From Caldithrix abyssi DSM 13497 (GTDB lineage Bacteria > Electryoneota > AABM5-125-24 > Hatepunaeales > Hatepunaeaceae), in NCBI GenBank assembly GCA_945865405.1, contig CAMBDS010000001.1, forward strand, positions 62,001-126,000: a DNA stretch of 64,000 nt, in the 5' to 3' direction. This document shows, one piece after another, positions 30,643 to 38,370 of the stretch (position 1 is its first letter; each line of letters starts with the position of its first letter). The notes under the pieces are model-generated. The model was given only the letters and a program-made list of their open reading frames with translations. It did no database searches and was not told the DNA's origin. The position numbers and the translations under genes were made by a program.

Positions 30643-32889
30643 TCACCTCATCAAAACAACCTTCTTCGTCGCAAACGTTCCCCCGTTTTCCAATCGCACC
30701 AGATAGACTCCGGCGGAGAGGGAAGGTGCGTCCCAGACAACCTTCTGTTCCCCAGCTTTCATTCTCTCGTTCAATAATTCTCTTACTTCCCTTCCCTTAA
30801 TGTCATACACTGCCAGTCGCGTATGGGCCGATTTATCGAGCCCAAAGCTAATCGTGATGCTCGAGTTAAACGGATTCGGCGATACGCTCAATGACTCAAA
30901 GGCGTAGGGCGGAACTCCGATTCCGCCGTCCTTTCCCACCCCCAAGTCCCGCACCATAACCTCCCACGACACTGTATCCGCCTCGACGGAATCAGCCACA
31001 ACAACCTGCACTAAGTAGTGCCGATTTAAATCCGCCCTACTGAAGCTCCACTCCAACGCAACTGTGTCCTCCGCCGCAACCTCCCCATCGACCAGCCACT
31101 GAATCGACAGCGACTCGTTCTCAGGCTCGGAGGGAACAAGCTCAAAGTGAACGCGGCTGTCGGGTTCAACGTCGAAGGTCAAAGCCTCCGGTACGAACGC
31201 CCAGACAACACCGCGTACAGCAACGTTCCACGTCACCTGATCCGACGACTCGCCGCGATAAGCCTTCCCCTCAACGGTGTAATCCCCCGACCAGGGGAAA
31301 TCGTAGGTAGCGTGGTCAGCCATTTCCACTACCTCGACAGCTCCATTGGCGAGATTGGTTTTCGTCCAGAGAAAATCGGGATCGAAGCCTTCATTGAAAC
31401 GGATTGTATCGAGAACGAAATAAACAGAAGTGCCGCGTCGGAGGACGAGGTTAAGGGTGTCTGGAGTGAAGGCGAATATATGAAGGTATCTCACCCGCGT
31501 TTGCCAGCCTATCAGCACAGCACCGTCCTCGTTGGAAACAAGGCATGCAACTACGTAATCTCCTGGGATAGCATCCCACATTAAGACAACAGTGGTATCT
31601 CCGAGCCTTTCACCTACAACATTATGCATTGTATCATCAGGAAGGCTGTCGCTGTATGTATGCCAATCGTAGTCGAGTTCCCGGCCATATCGATCCCTGG
31701 CTCGAACTGTAAATTGAGTCGTATCTGCTCGCATCACATATTGTATTGAATCAATCGGATCGCGATAGAAAATTTCCGGAAAAAGCGGATCGGGAGCAAT
31801 CCTAACCAAAACCGCGTCGTCATACTGATCGGGAAAATCATTATTCCAAAGTCTTCCGGCGGCAACGATGACGTTATTAGGCAAAGCTATGCACGAGTAA
31901 AAGGTGTTCCAGATGTGAGCCGCTCCCTGATCGACAAGCTCATGGAAATCCTTCGACCAAAGGAAGCGACCGTGATGACTGGTCCTGATCAAAATGGGGT
32001 AACTTCTGCCGCCGCTTGAACGGCTTCCAGCAAGTGCGTAACCACCATCTTCAGTACGTGTAATGCAATTGATTCCGGTGACATTCAGATTGTTTATGAA
32101 TCGGGTATCAGTCAGTTCGCCGTCGGCACTGATAAAATAGATCCCCGGCGTTCCCCCGTCACTTGCCCCGATGGAAAAACCTCCGTCCCCGTCGGAAATG
32201 ATGGAAGAAAACCAGGTACTCGCGGCATTTTGGGGTTCAATTAAATGAGACCAAACGACATTGCCATCAAAGTCTGCCTTCAACACCCAGCCTATAGTGT
32301 TCCTATCAACAGTTTGTACTCCACAAGTGACGATCCCGCCATCGGTCTCTCGCATCGAGTGGAATTCCCACCCGTCGTCGTATTCCTGCCCCCAGACAAC
32401 TTCGCCTTCGTCATTTATTCTGAGCAGATAAGCATGCCGGACATTGTTGATTCTTGACCATCCGCAAAGGATAAAGTCACCGTCTTTCAACTCAATGACT
32501 CCATACGCACGCCCGGGGACGTAATCATTTTGCCAGATAAGATTGCCTTGACTATCTACCCGGGTAGCGCCAAATGTCATATTCGTGCCAAATGTCGCCA
32601 CGATTGCGTCGCCATTTTCAGCTTCAATCACTGATTCGAAGACACGACCTTGAGGCGCATAAGTCCATAATTCTCTTCCGTTCGGAGCGAGTCTCATCAG
32701 AAACGGTTGACCTGCATTTGTGAAACCACCACAGGCATAAAAATCGCCATCTGCGGTATGATAAATGTCCTTAAAGGCATCCATTTCAGTGAAGCCACCA
32801 TCGAAATACCGAATTAAATCGACATCGGGTTCACTATTTGCGGTGGAGAAGAGGGCAATGCAGCTGAGGAATATTATGAGGTGCTTCAT
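30643..32889 (-). CDS. Type IX-sorted secreted beta-propeller-like protein (paralogue 2)
   Basis: 748 residues. Signal peptide MKHLIIFLSCIALFSTANSEPDV, then repeated DGDF..CG......LRI...GE..W blades to about residue 380, Ig-like modules, and the sorting domain SVSPNPFNSSITISFGLDKSAHTRLAVYDIKGREVRELL...LSAGVYLVRLENGGTFATKKVVLMR. It is a close full-length paralogue of the protein at 7146 and of that at 34939. The same segment that carries a palindrome in paralogue 1 here holds an agtagggcggatttaaatcg palindrome (about 31013-31042). Probably displayed on the cell surface; no enzymatic motif is evident. Confidence 0.87.
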   Translation of the reverse strand: MKHLIIFLSCIALFSTANSEPDVDLIRYFDGGFTEMDAFKDIYHTADGDFYACGGFTNAGQPFLMRLAPNGRELWTYAPQGRVFESVIEAENGDAIVATFGTNMTFGATRVDSQGNLIWQNDYVPGRAYGVIELKDGDFILCGWSRINNVRHAYLLRINDEGEVVWGQEYDDGWEFHSMRETDGGIVTCGVQTVDRNTIGWVLKADFDGNVVWSHLIEPQNAASTWFSSIISDGDGGFSIGASDGGTPGIYFISADGELTDTRFINNLNVTGINCITRTEDGGYALAGSRSSGGRSYPILIRTSHHGRFLWSKDFHELVDQGAAHIWNTFYSCIALPNNVIVAAGRLWNNDFPDQYDDAVLVRIAPDPLFPEIFYRDPIDSIQYVMRADTTQFTVRARDRYGRELDYDWHTYSDSLPDDTMHNVVGERLGDTTVVLMWDAIPGDYVVACLVSNEDGAVLIGWQTRVRYLHIFAFTPDTLNLVLRRGTSVYFVLDTIRFNEGFDPDFLWTKTNLANGAVEVVEMADHATYDFPWSGDYTVEGKAYRGESSDQVTWNVAVRGVVWAFVPEALTFDVEPDSRVHFELVPSEPENESLSIQWLVDGEVAAEDTVALEWSFSRADLNRHYLVQVVVADSVEADTVSWEVMVRDLGVGKDGGIGVPPYAFESLSVSPNPFNSSITISFGLDKSAHTRLAVYDIKGREVRELLNERMKAGEQKVVWDAPSLSAGVYLVRLENGGTFATKKVVLMR
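31013..31042. repeat. Palindrome gccgatttaaatccgcc inside paralogue 2
   Basis: Near-perfect palindrome around gatttaaatc, encoding SRADLNRHYL. A sister element is at 35372-35400 in paralogue 3. Confidence 0.7.
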
Positions 32890-33066
32890 AACGTCTCTTG
32901 AAGTTGAGTTGAAAGTTGGTAGTTGTAAGAAACAAATTGAAGGGAGATTAGTGAGCGAAATTTAGGTAGAATATTTAGACATTGATTCAATATACAAAGA
33001 GTTGCGCGGAATCCCAAATCGTTGTTAAGCCACAGGGTGCGAACACCGATAGTACTTTCCACCCCC

Positions 33067-34746
33067 TCACATCCCGGCATACTGATCGGGTAAGTCGTTT
33101 TCCAGCAACATCGTATCGCCAGGCTTGAGGTAGCCTTTCAGCCGCTCCAAGCCCTCCGTCAACGTCGCCACAACCCAGATGTTTTCTGCTGGAAATCCTG
33201 CACTGAGAAGCCCCTCGCGGATTGGCTCGACGCGCTTGACGCCTACCAGCACCGCGAGGTCGCAAGACGACGCGGCTTGAACGCCAAAGGTCCTATTAGC
33301 AGATACTTCCATCTCGCCTAACTCGATCATTCCCGGCGTCACAAGCACGCGCCTGCCTCCGGTAGCCATCGCCAAAACCTCCAAAGCCCCCGCAGCGCCT
33401 ACTGGATTGGAGTTGAAGGCGTCGTCGATGACGGTTATGCCGCCTTCTCCCGTGCGTGGTTCAAGGCGGTGACGGATGTGGGGCAACGTGGAGAGCACGC
33501 GCGCGATACCATCTTTGGATACCCCATTCCTCTCCCCCATTGCCGCCGCGGCGAGAGCGTTGGCGATTGCCGCTCTGCCCAGTAACGCCAGATGGACAGG
33601 CGTTTTCGTCCCGTCGGTAAAATTAATGTCGAATGTGGAGCCGGTGGGGGTGATCTGGATGTTAGAGGCGGATATCCATTTTGGATATTTTTCTTCTGAT
33701 TTCTGGATATTTTGTCCGGAATTATTGTCGGAAATTGAGAAATAGATAACCTCCCCCTGCCTCGCTTCGCCAATCTCTCTGCAGAGTGGATCGTCGCCAT
33801 TCAGAACCGCGACTCCGTCCGGCGGGAGCGCCCGGATAAGCTCGCCTTTGGCGCGTTGGATAGCCTTTTGCGAGCCGAACCGCTCAAGGTGCTGCACGCC
33901 AATCGTCGTAATGATCCCGTGCATCGGGTGCGTCATGTCGCAAAGCTTCTGGATCGACCCCTCGCGGTAAGCCCCCATCTCCACGACAAACACCTCGTGG
34001 TATGGTCGTAATCCCTCCCGTATCGCCCTCGTCACCCCCATCAGCGTGTTGTAACTTCCCGGCGGACGAAAGACATTGTAGCGGTCGGCAAGCATCGCCG
34101 CGAGGATCTCCTTGGTGCCGGTCTTGCCGTATGAACCGGTAATCCCGATGATCAGCGGGCGAACTTCGCCGAGAATCCTCTTTGCATCGGCAATATATCG
34201 CCGTTGGGCGAGCATTTCCTGCGGCCAAAGCAAACCGACTGCGAGCGTCAGCCAAACACCTGCCAGCACAGTCGAAAGGTACATCGAGCCAATCATCGCC
34301 ATTCCGAATAGCTCCGAAGGGAAGAGCAAGCCGATGGCCTTCAGACCAATAAAACTGAAGACTATCCCGAAAATGAAGATGCGCCTGGCTCGAGGCGTGA
34401 TGACAAGCTTCTTTTTGGCCGATTTCTCCTGCTTGAGAAGCCGCCAACCTTCGTAGCCGGAACCGAGCGCCCAGACAAGCGCGGCGATAGACTCGATTTT
34501 CCAGCCGCAATTACAGTCCCTCAACGTAAGTAGTGCGAACGGCAGGCTGAAGGCTCCGGCGCGCAAAACGACGGACTGCCAACGCTTGGAAGCGAACGCG
34601 AAGAGGCGCGAGGGCGAGTAGTCCTCCAGTTGCAACCAGTGGAGGTGCTGGCGGAGCATCATCACCATCAGGAACAGCCAGCCTGCGCCGGCCAGCGAGA
34701 TCGCGGCGATGGTCCAGAGGGGAATTTGGGATAGGAGTTCTTGCAT
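33067..34746 (-). CDS. murF: MurF-like Mur ligase with an N-terminal membrane domain
   Basis: 559 residues. Residues 1 to about 185 hold several hydrophobic segments (TIAAISLAGAGWLFLMVMML, IFIFGIVFSFIGLKAIGLLF, TVLAGVWLTLAVGLLW). The Mur ligase core follows: the P-loop IGITGSYGKTGTKEIL, then NTLMGVTRAIREGLRPYHEVFVVEMGAYREGSI, NGDDPLCREI and the end motif RRVLVTPGMIELGE. It most resembles UDP-N-acetylmuramoyl-tripeptide:D-Ala-D-Ala ligase (MurF), the last cytoplasmic peptidoglycan step. It stands alone, not in a division/cell-wall cluster, so it may be a second Mur ligase with another substrate. The symbol is tentative. Confidence 0.75.
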   Translation of the reverse strand: MQELLSQIPLWTIAAISLAGAGWLFLMVMMLRQHLHWLQLEDYSPSRLFAFASKRWQSVVLRAGAFSLPFALLTLRDCNCGWKIESIAALVWALGSGYEGWRLLKQEKSAKKKLVITPRARRIFIFGIVFSFIGLKAIGLLFPSELFGMAMIGSMYLSTVLAGVWLTLAVGLLWPQEMLAQRRYIADAKRILGEVRPLIIGITGSYGKTGTKEILAAMLADRYNVFRPPGSYNTLMGVTRAIREGLRPYHEVFVVEMGAYREGSIQKLCDMTHPMHGIITTIGVQHLERFGSQKAIQRAKGELIRALPPDGVAVLNGDDPLCREIGEARQGEVIYFSISDNNSGQNIQKSEEKYPKWISASNIQITPTGSTFDINFTDGTKTPVHLALLGRAAIANALAAAAMGERNGVSKDGIARVLSTLPHIRHRLEPRTGEGGITVIDDAFNSNPVGAAGALEVLAMATGGRRVLVTPGMIELGEMEVSANRTFGVQAASSCDLAVLVGVKRVEPIREGLLSAGFPAENIWVVATLTEGLERLKGYLKPGDTMLLENDLPDQYAGM

Positions 34747-34815
34747 CCAGACAAGTTAGCGATTTATGGCAGGAAGGTCAAGAGAAGAGGAGATAGAAAA
34801 ACGTAGGAGGAAGTG

Positions 34816-34839
34816 CTGGCAGACGAGGGCGTCTGCCAG
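34816..34839. repeat. ggcagacgagggcgtctgcc palindrome copy
   Basis: Exact copy of the family listed at 9582, between the Mur ligase and the next secreted protein. Confidence 0.9.
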
Positions 34840-34850
34840 CGGAATTATTG

Positions 34851-34903
34851 TTCGGTCAGGTCTTGAAGACCTGACCGAACAGACCGCAGGTCTTCAAGAC
34901 CTG
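34851..34903. repeat. ttcggtcaggtcttgaagac palindrome, doubled
   Basis: Two inverted-repeat units with arms caggtcttgaagacctg and caggtcttcaagacctg joined by accgaacagaccg. Another short-palindrome family of the window. Confidence 0.85.
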
Positions 34904-34938
34904 ACCGAACAGGCCGGTAGGATGAGCAGCCGTCCACC

Positions 34939-37305
34939 CTAACGCATCAGGACGACTTTTTGAGTGGAGACGTCAGAGCCGGATTGGAGGCGGACGAGAT
35001 AGACTCCTGCGGGGACGGAGGAGGCGTTCCAGATGGCGGAGTGCCCGGTAGCCCCGCCCTCTGCGGCGGGATGTTTCCCGTGACCGGCGGAGACGCCGGT
35101 GCTACCAAGAAGATCAGCGACAAGGCGGCCGGAAAGGTCGTAGATGCGTAAGGAGACCCCTCCTACCCCCCCTGCAATAGCATGGGGGGATTCCGAAAAC
35201 CGTATCGTCAGCGTCGAATTGAATGGATTTGGCGAGACACTGAGAATGGCTGCCGACCGCGGGGGGTCGGCAGAAGGGTCGTTTTGCGGGACGGCAAGGT
35301 CGCGGACGGTGACTGACCAAGTGACCGTATCCGCTTCAACCGAGTCAGCGACAATGGCCGAGACTATGCTCTGGTAGGGCGGATTTAAATCTGCCCCACT
35401 GAAATTCCATTCAAAGGCAGTAGTGTCCTCCGCCGCCAGCTCCCCATCGACAAGCCACTGAATGGTGAGGGATTCGTTCTCCGGTTCGGAAGGGACAATC
35501 TGGAAGTGGACAACGCTGTCGGGTTCAACGTCGAAAGTAAGAACTTCTGGAATATAGGCTTGGATAATACCACCGACAGAAACATTCCAGACGACAGCAT
35601 CCGAAGATTCGAAGCGGTAAGCCCTCCCCTCTACTGTATAGCTTCCAGATCGAAGGAATGGAACTGTTACGCTCGAGTTCTCACCGAGTTCCGCAGTTTG
35701 ACCGTTGTTAAGGTTTGTCACAGTCCAAAGGAAACCCGGCTCAATCTCGCCAAGATACCTTACCGTGTCGATGGAAAAGAGGAGTGAGTCTCCGCGAGGA
35801 ACAGAAAGGTTAAGAGTGTCCGGAGAAAAGGCAGATATGCATAGGTCGGTAACTGTGACGTGCCAGCGAATGGAAATTCTTAAGTCTTCCGCATCAACAA
35901 CGCATTGAACTTCAGTCTGACCAAATTCGGGGAAGTCGAGTTGAACTCCTGTTGAATCAGTTTCGATTCGCTCGCCGTCTTGACTCCAGTTAAACTCAAG
36001 TTGGCGTTCATCGAAATTATGAACTACTACTCCAAAATTAACTGTATCCTGTCTCAAGACACTAAAGACAGTGTCTTGAGGAAAATAATTAATGAATCCT
36101 ATCCCGGGCGGCTCCGGTTCCGACTTTACAATCAATCCGTTTTTTTGTTCGCCACCCCGCTCAACATAGACCCATCCAACCGCAAGGATTGAGTTATGGT
36201 GATCCTCTATGACCGATGAAAATCCATGCCTCGCCTGAGCACCCTGCCCGAAACCATCCTCCTCGCGGAATTCAATCAATTGTTGCCAGCGCACAGTACC
36301 GTCGGGCCTGACACGCATCGCGGCGGGACGATAGCGATCCCCGGATGGTTGTTGACCGACCAACACAAATCCACCATCGCTTACCCTCGTTAACCCGTTG
36401 CAATATTCGACAAAATTATCCTCTCGGAAATGGTAACGTTGATGCCACAACTCTTCACCTTGAGCGTCTATGCGAAGCAGACCGAAATCGATTGAACTAT
36501 CGACCTGCCTTCCACCGACTATTCCGGCAAGCGCAAAACCACCATCTCCAGAAGAGGCTAAACTACGGCAACTTCCATAAATGTCGATTGGATAATACTC
36601 TGACCAGATCTGTTCGCCTTCATTCTCAAGGGAGGCTTTTAGAGCCCAGAACGAAGTTCGCTGACTATTTTCGTCCCAACCTTGACCGGCAACCACCACA
36701 TCGCCGTCGGTCTCTCGAATGCCCCAAAACTCGTTGAGATAAGACTCACCGCCGCGGACAAAGCCGTAGGAACTTTCCCATATTTGGTCACCGTTTCCTT
36801 CGATACAAACCAGCCTGGCGCGTGTACCTTGACTTGTTCTTCCAGCAAGAAGAAAATTGCCATTTTTCAACTCAATCAGTGCGTTGCAGGTAAGGCTTCC
36901 ATAACTCCTCATCCAAATCAATTCTCCATCGGAACTGATTCGAAGGGCAGTAAACTGATTGCTTGACCTTCCACCAACCACAAAATCACCATTATCGGCT
37001 TCGATGATGCTGTATGCAGCATCAAAAACATTTTGTTCGCCAAATCTTCGTGACCAAATTACCTCGCCTTGCGCGGAGAGAGAGACAACCCATATATCAG
37101 CATTTGCGTCGTTGGCAACGTGTAATCCCAGTGATCCACAAAGCGCGTAACTTCCGTTGCCACAGGCGTAAATATCGCTGAAGCCTTCGTAATCGCCTTC
37201 GTCAATTGTCCGCATCCAGGCGACATTGGGTTGAGCAATAGCCGCACTTAGAGGCGAGAGGAGTGTAATTACAAGGAATAAGAATGACTTGATGGCGGCT
37301 TTCAA
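34939..37305 (-). CDS. Type IX-sorted secreted beta-propeller-like protein (paralogue 3)
   Basis: 788 residues. Signal peptide at the N-terminus (FLFLVITLLSPLSAAIAQP), propeller-like repeats (YSIIEADNGDFVVGGRSS, DGGFALAGIVGG, DGGFVLVGQQPSG), Ig-like modules, and the sorting domain SVSPNPFNSTLTIRF...LRIYDLSGRLVADLL...VPAGVYLVRLQSG...KVVLMR. The last 170 residues contain at least four repeat-derived segments: PSADPPRSAA, SPHAIAGGVGGVS, the long SAGHGKHPAAEGGAT stretch and SGADLNPPYQS. The protein is therefore longer than its paralogues. It is likely surface-anchored; no catalytic motif is seen. Confidence 0.87.
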   Translation of the reverse strand: MKAAIKSFLFLVITLLSPLSAAIAQPNVAWMRTIDEGDYEGFSDIYACGNGSYALCGSLGLHVANDANADIWVVSLSAQGEVIWSRRFGEQNVFDAAYSIIEADNGDFVVGGRSSNQFTALRISSDGELIWMRSYGSLTCNALIELKNGNFLLAGRTSQGTRARLVCIEGNGDQIWESSYGFVRGGESYLNEFWGIRETDGDVVVAGQGWDENSQRTSFWALKASLENEGEQIWSEYYPIDIYGSCRSLASSGDGGFALAGIVGGRQVDSSIDFGLLRIDAQGEELWHQRYHFREDNFVEYCNGLTRVSDGGFVLVGQQPSGDRYRPAAMRVRPDGTVRWQQLIEFREEDGFGQGAQARHGFSSVIEDHHNSILAVGWVYVERGGEQKNGLIVKSEPEPPGIGFINYFPQDTVFSVLRQDTVNFGVVVHNFDERQLEFNWSQDGERIETDSTGVQLDFPEFGQTEVQCVVDAEDLRISIRWHVTVTDLCISAFSPDTLNLSVPRGDSLLFSIDTVRYLGEIEPGFLWTVTNLNNGQTAELGENSSVTVPFLRSGSYTVEGRAYRFESSDAVVWNVSVGGIIQAYIPEVLTFDVEPDSVVHFQIVPSEPENESLTIQWLVDGELAAEDTTAFEWNFSGADLNPPYQSIVSAIVADSVEADTVTWSVTVRDLAVPQNDPSADPPRSAAILSVSPNPFNSTLTIRFSESPHAIAGGVGGVSLRIYDLSGRLVADLLGSTGVSAGHGKHPAAEGGATGHSAIWNASSVPAGVYLVRLQSGSDVSTQKVVLMR
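35049..35108. repeat. Complex palindrome inside paralogue 3 (ggtagccccgcc ... ggtgctacc)
   Basis: Outer arms ggtagc/gctacc with two inner hairpins (ccgccctctgcggcggg and accggcggagacgccggt). It encodes about 20 residues between the YDLSGR and IWNASS strands of the sorting domain. The second hairpin recurs in intergenic DNA at about 1937-1961. Confidence 0.8.
35155..35188. repeat. Poly-C / poly-G palindrome inside paralogue 3
   Basis: Same family as 9281-9324; the hairpin is ccccccctgcaatagcatgg and following Gs. Encodes SPHAIAGGVGGVS in the sorting domain. Confidence 0.8.
35250..35273. repeat. Palindrome ctgccgaccgcggggggtcg inside paralogue 3
   Basis: Encodes SADPPRSA immediately before SVSPNPFNS. 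An intergenic relative is at 55691-55714. Confidence 0.8.
35372..35400. repeat. Palindrome gtagggcggatttaaatctg inside paralogue 3
   Basis: Encodes SGADLNPPYQ at the alignment position where paralogue 1 has the gacaggtt palindrome. Confidence 0.7.
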
Positions 37306-37348
37306 CGATTGTTCCGAATCGATAAATTTGTTTTAAGGCAAAACTGGT

Positions 37349-37381
37349 GACTCGGCTGTGACGTGATTGCACAGCCGAGTC
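37349..37381 (-). terminator. Terminator hairpin after the small anchored protein
   Basis: Perfect 12-bp stem (gactcggctgtg / cacagccgagtc) with a nine-base loop, 11 bp beyond the stop of the gene at 37392. The following minus-strand sequence holds a short T-run (gttttgcc), so termination is plausible. Confidence 0.65.
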
Positions 37382-37391
37382 GCTATCAAAT

Positions 37392-37790
37392 CTATTCTGC
37401 TTCTGACCAAACCACCCATTCGAAAGTTGAAGGATCAAGAGCAGCAAAAATTTGAGTGTCTCCGTTTGGATTGTCGCCGTGGTAAGGCAGAAGAACTCGA
37501 ATCCTCCACCTCATATTTAGAGAAGCAAAAGTATGCTTGTACTCCCCGAGGAGGAAATCGTCTTCTTCGCCATCAACCCAGTCTGACCAAATATCTTGAT
37601 CTGTCTCCTGCGAGAACTGTACCGTCGCCCCCAAAACTGGTGGATTATTTTCCAAGTTGCTAACAAGAAAAACATAGCGAATAGCGACCGCTTGCGCTTC
37701 CTTCGGCGGAGGATAAACCAAAACACCAACCAAAACTGCAACAACCGCAACCAACCCTACCAATGTTCTGAAACGTAATTTGCGTGACAT
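37392..37790 (-). CDS. Small anchored or secreted protein of unknown function
   Basis: 132 residues with a ggaggt ribosome site directly before the ATG. Residues about 9-28 form one hydrophobic segment (LVGLVAVVAVLVGVLVYPPP), either an anchor or a signal peptide cut near AQA. The remainder is acidic and tryptophan-rich (DIWSDWVDGEEDD) with beta-like alternation. I do not recognise the family. It has its own terminator and is monocistronic. Confidence 0.7.
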   Translation of the reverse strand: MSRKLRFRTLVGLVAVVAVLVGVLVYPPPKEAQAVAIRYVFLVSNLENNPPVLGATVQFSQETDQDIWSDWVDGEEDDFLLGEYKHTFASLNMRWRIRVLLPYHGDNPNGDTQIFAALDPSTFEWVVWSEAE

Positions 37791-38015
37791 ACCAACCTCC
37801 CATCAGGATAGACGTTCATGAATAATATCGCCGATCATTCCCGTTGGGAGACTGTCGGCTAAAACGAGCCGACAATAATATGTGCAAAAAAAAAAAAGAC
37901 TTAGCAAGTGCAATAGAATAATATTTGGAACGGTAGAGGAAAATTGAGATGGAATCATGGATTGACTGCGCAAGCTTGTCCCGTTCCGGTCCGGCTTGCG
38001 CCGGAGTGATGAGGT

Positions 38016-38035
38016 GACAGACAGGAATGTCTGTC
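38016..38035. repeat. Palindrome gacagacaggaatgtctgtc
   Basis: Identical to 5912-5931 including the ctccccg tail. Confidence 0.85.
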
Positions 38036-38245
38036 CTCCCCGATCGGAAAGGCGAACAACATGCGGATGGCACAAAAAACAACTTGGTTCCAAATGTCAC
38101 AAACTCTTGCTGAATTGTTGGTATCAGTCAGAAGGGAGTTGAATTTGGGGTTGTAGTTAATTAAATTGAAGCACAGATAAATCGGTGGAAGTGCGGACTG
38201 ACTGAAACGGCGCGAAGCAATGTCCGACCTCCAAGAGGAATGATA

Positions 38246-38269
38246 CTGTCAGACGAGGGCGTCTGCCAG
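38246..38269. repeat. ggcagacg-family palindrome copy
   Basis: One base different in the left arm (gtcagacgagggcgtctgcc); followed by cggaaat as in other copies. Confidence 0.85.
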
Positions 38270-38370
38270 CGGAAATAGCACCGATAAGTCGATGCAAGGA
38301 CGGACTGATCCGTTGGCTGACGGACACCCTCCAAGACCTAAATTCATCCGAACTCGAACGGAAAATCTTA

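Larger units (their letters stand above)
37791..38370. other. Intergenic region upstream of ppdK, repeats only
   Basis: About 580 bases. A run of A (37884-37897), the gacagac palindrome (38016-38035), the ggcagacg palindrome (38246-38269) and two diverged ggcggac...tccaag elements (about 38196-38237 and 38294-38336). A good promoter for ppdK was not found, although ttgaat...taattaaat near 38138-38165 is possible. Confidence 0.6.

Noticed and set aside
37884-37897. Poly-A run as promoter UP element
   Set aside because: No -35/-10 pair at a suitable distance in either direction.
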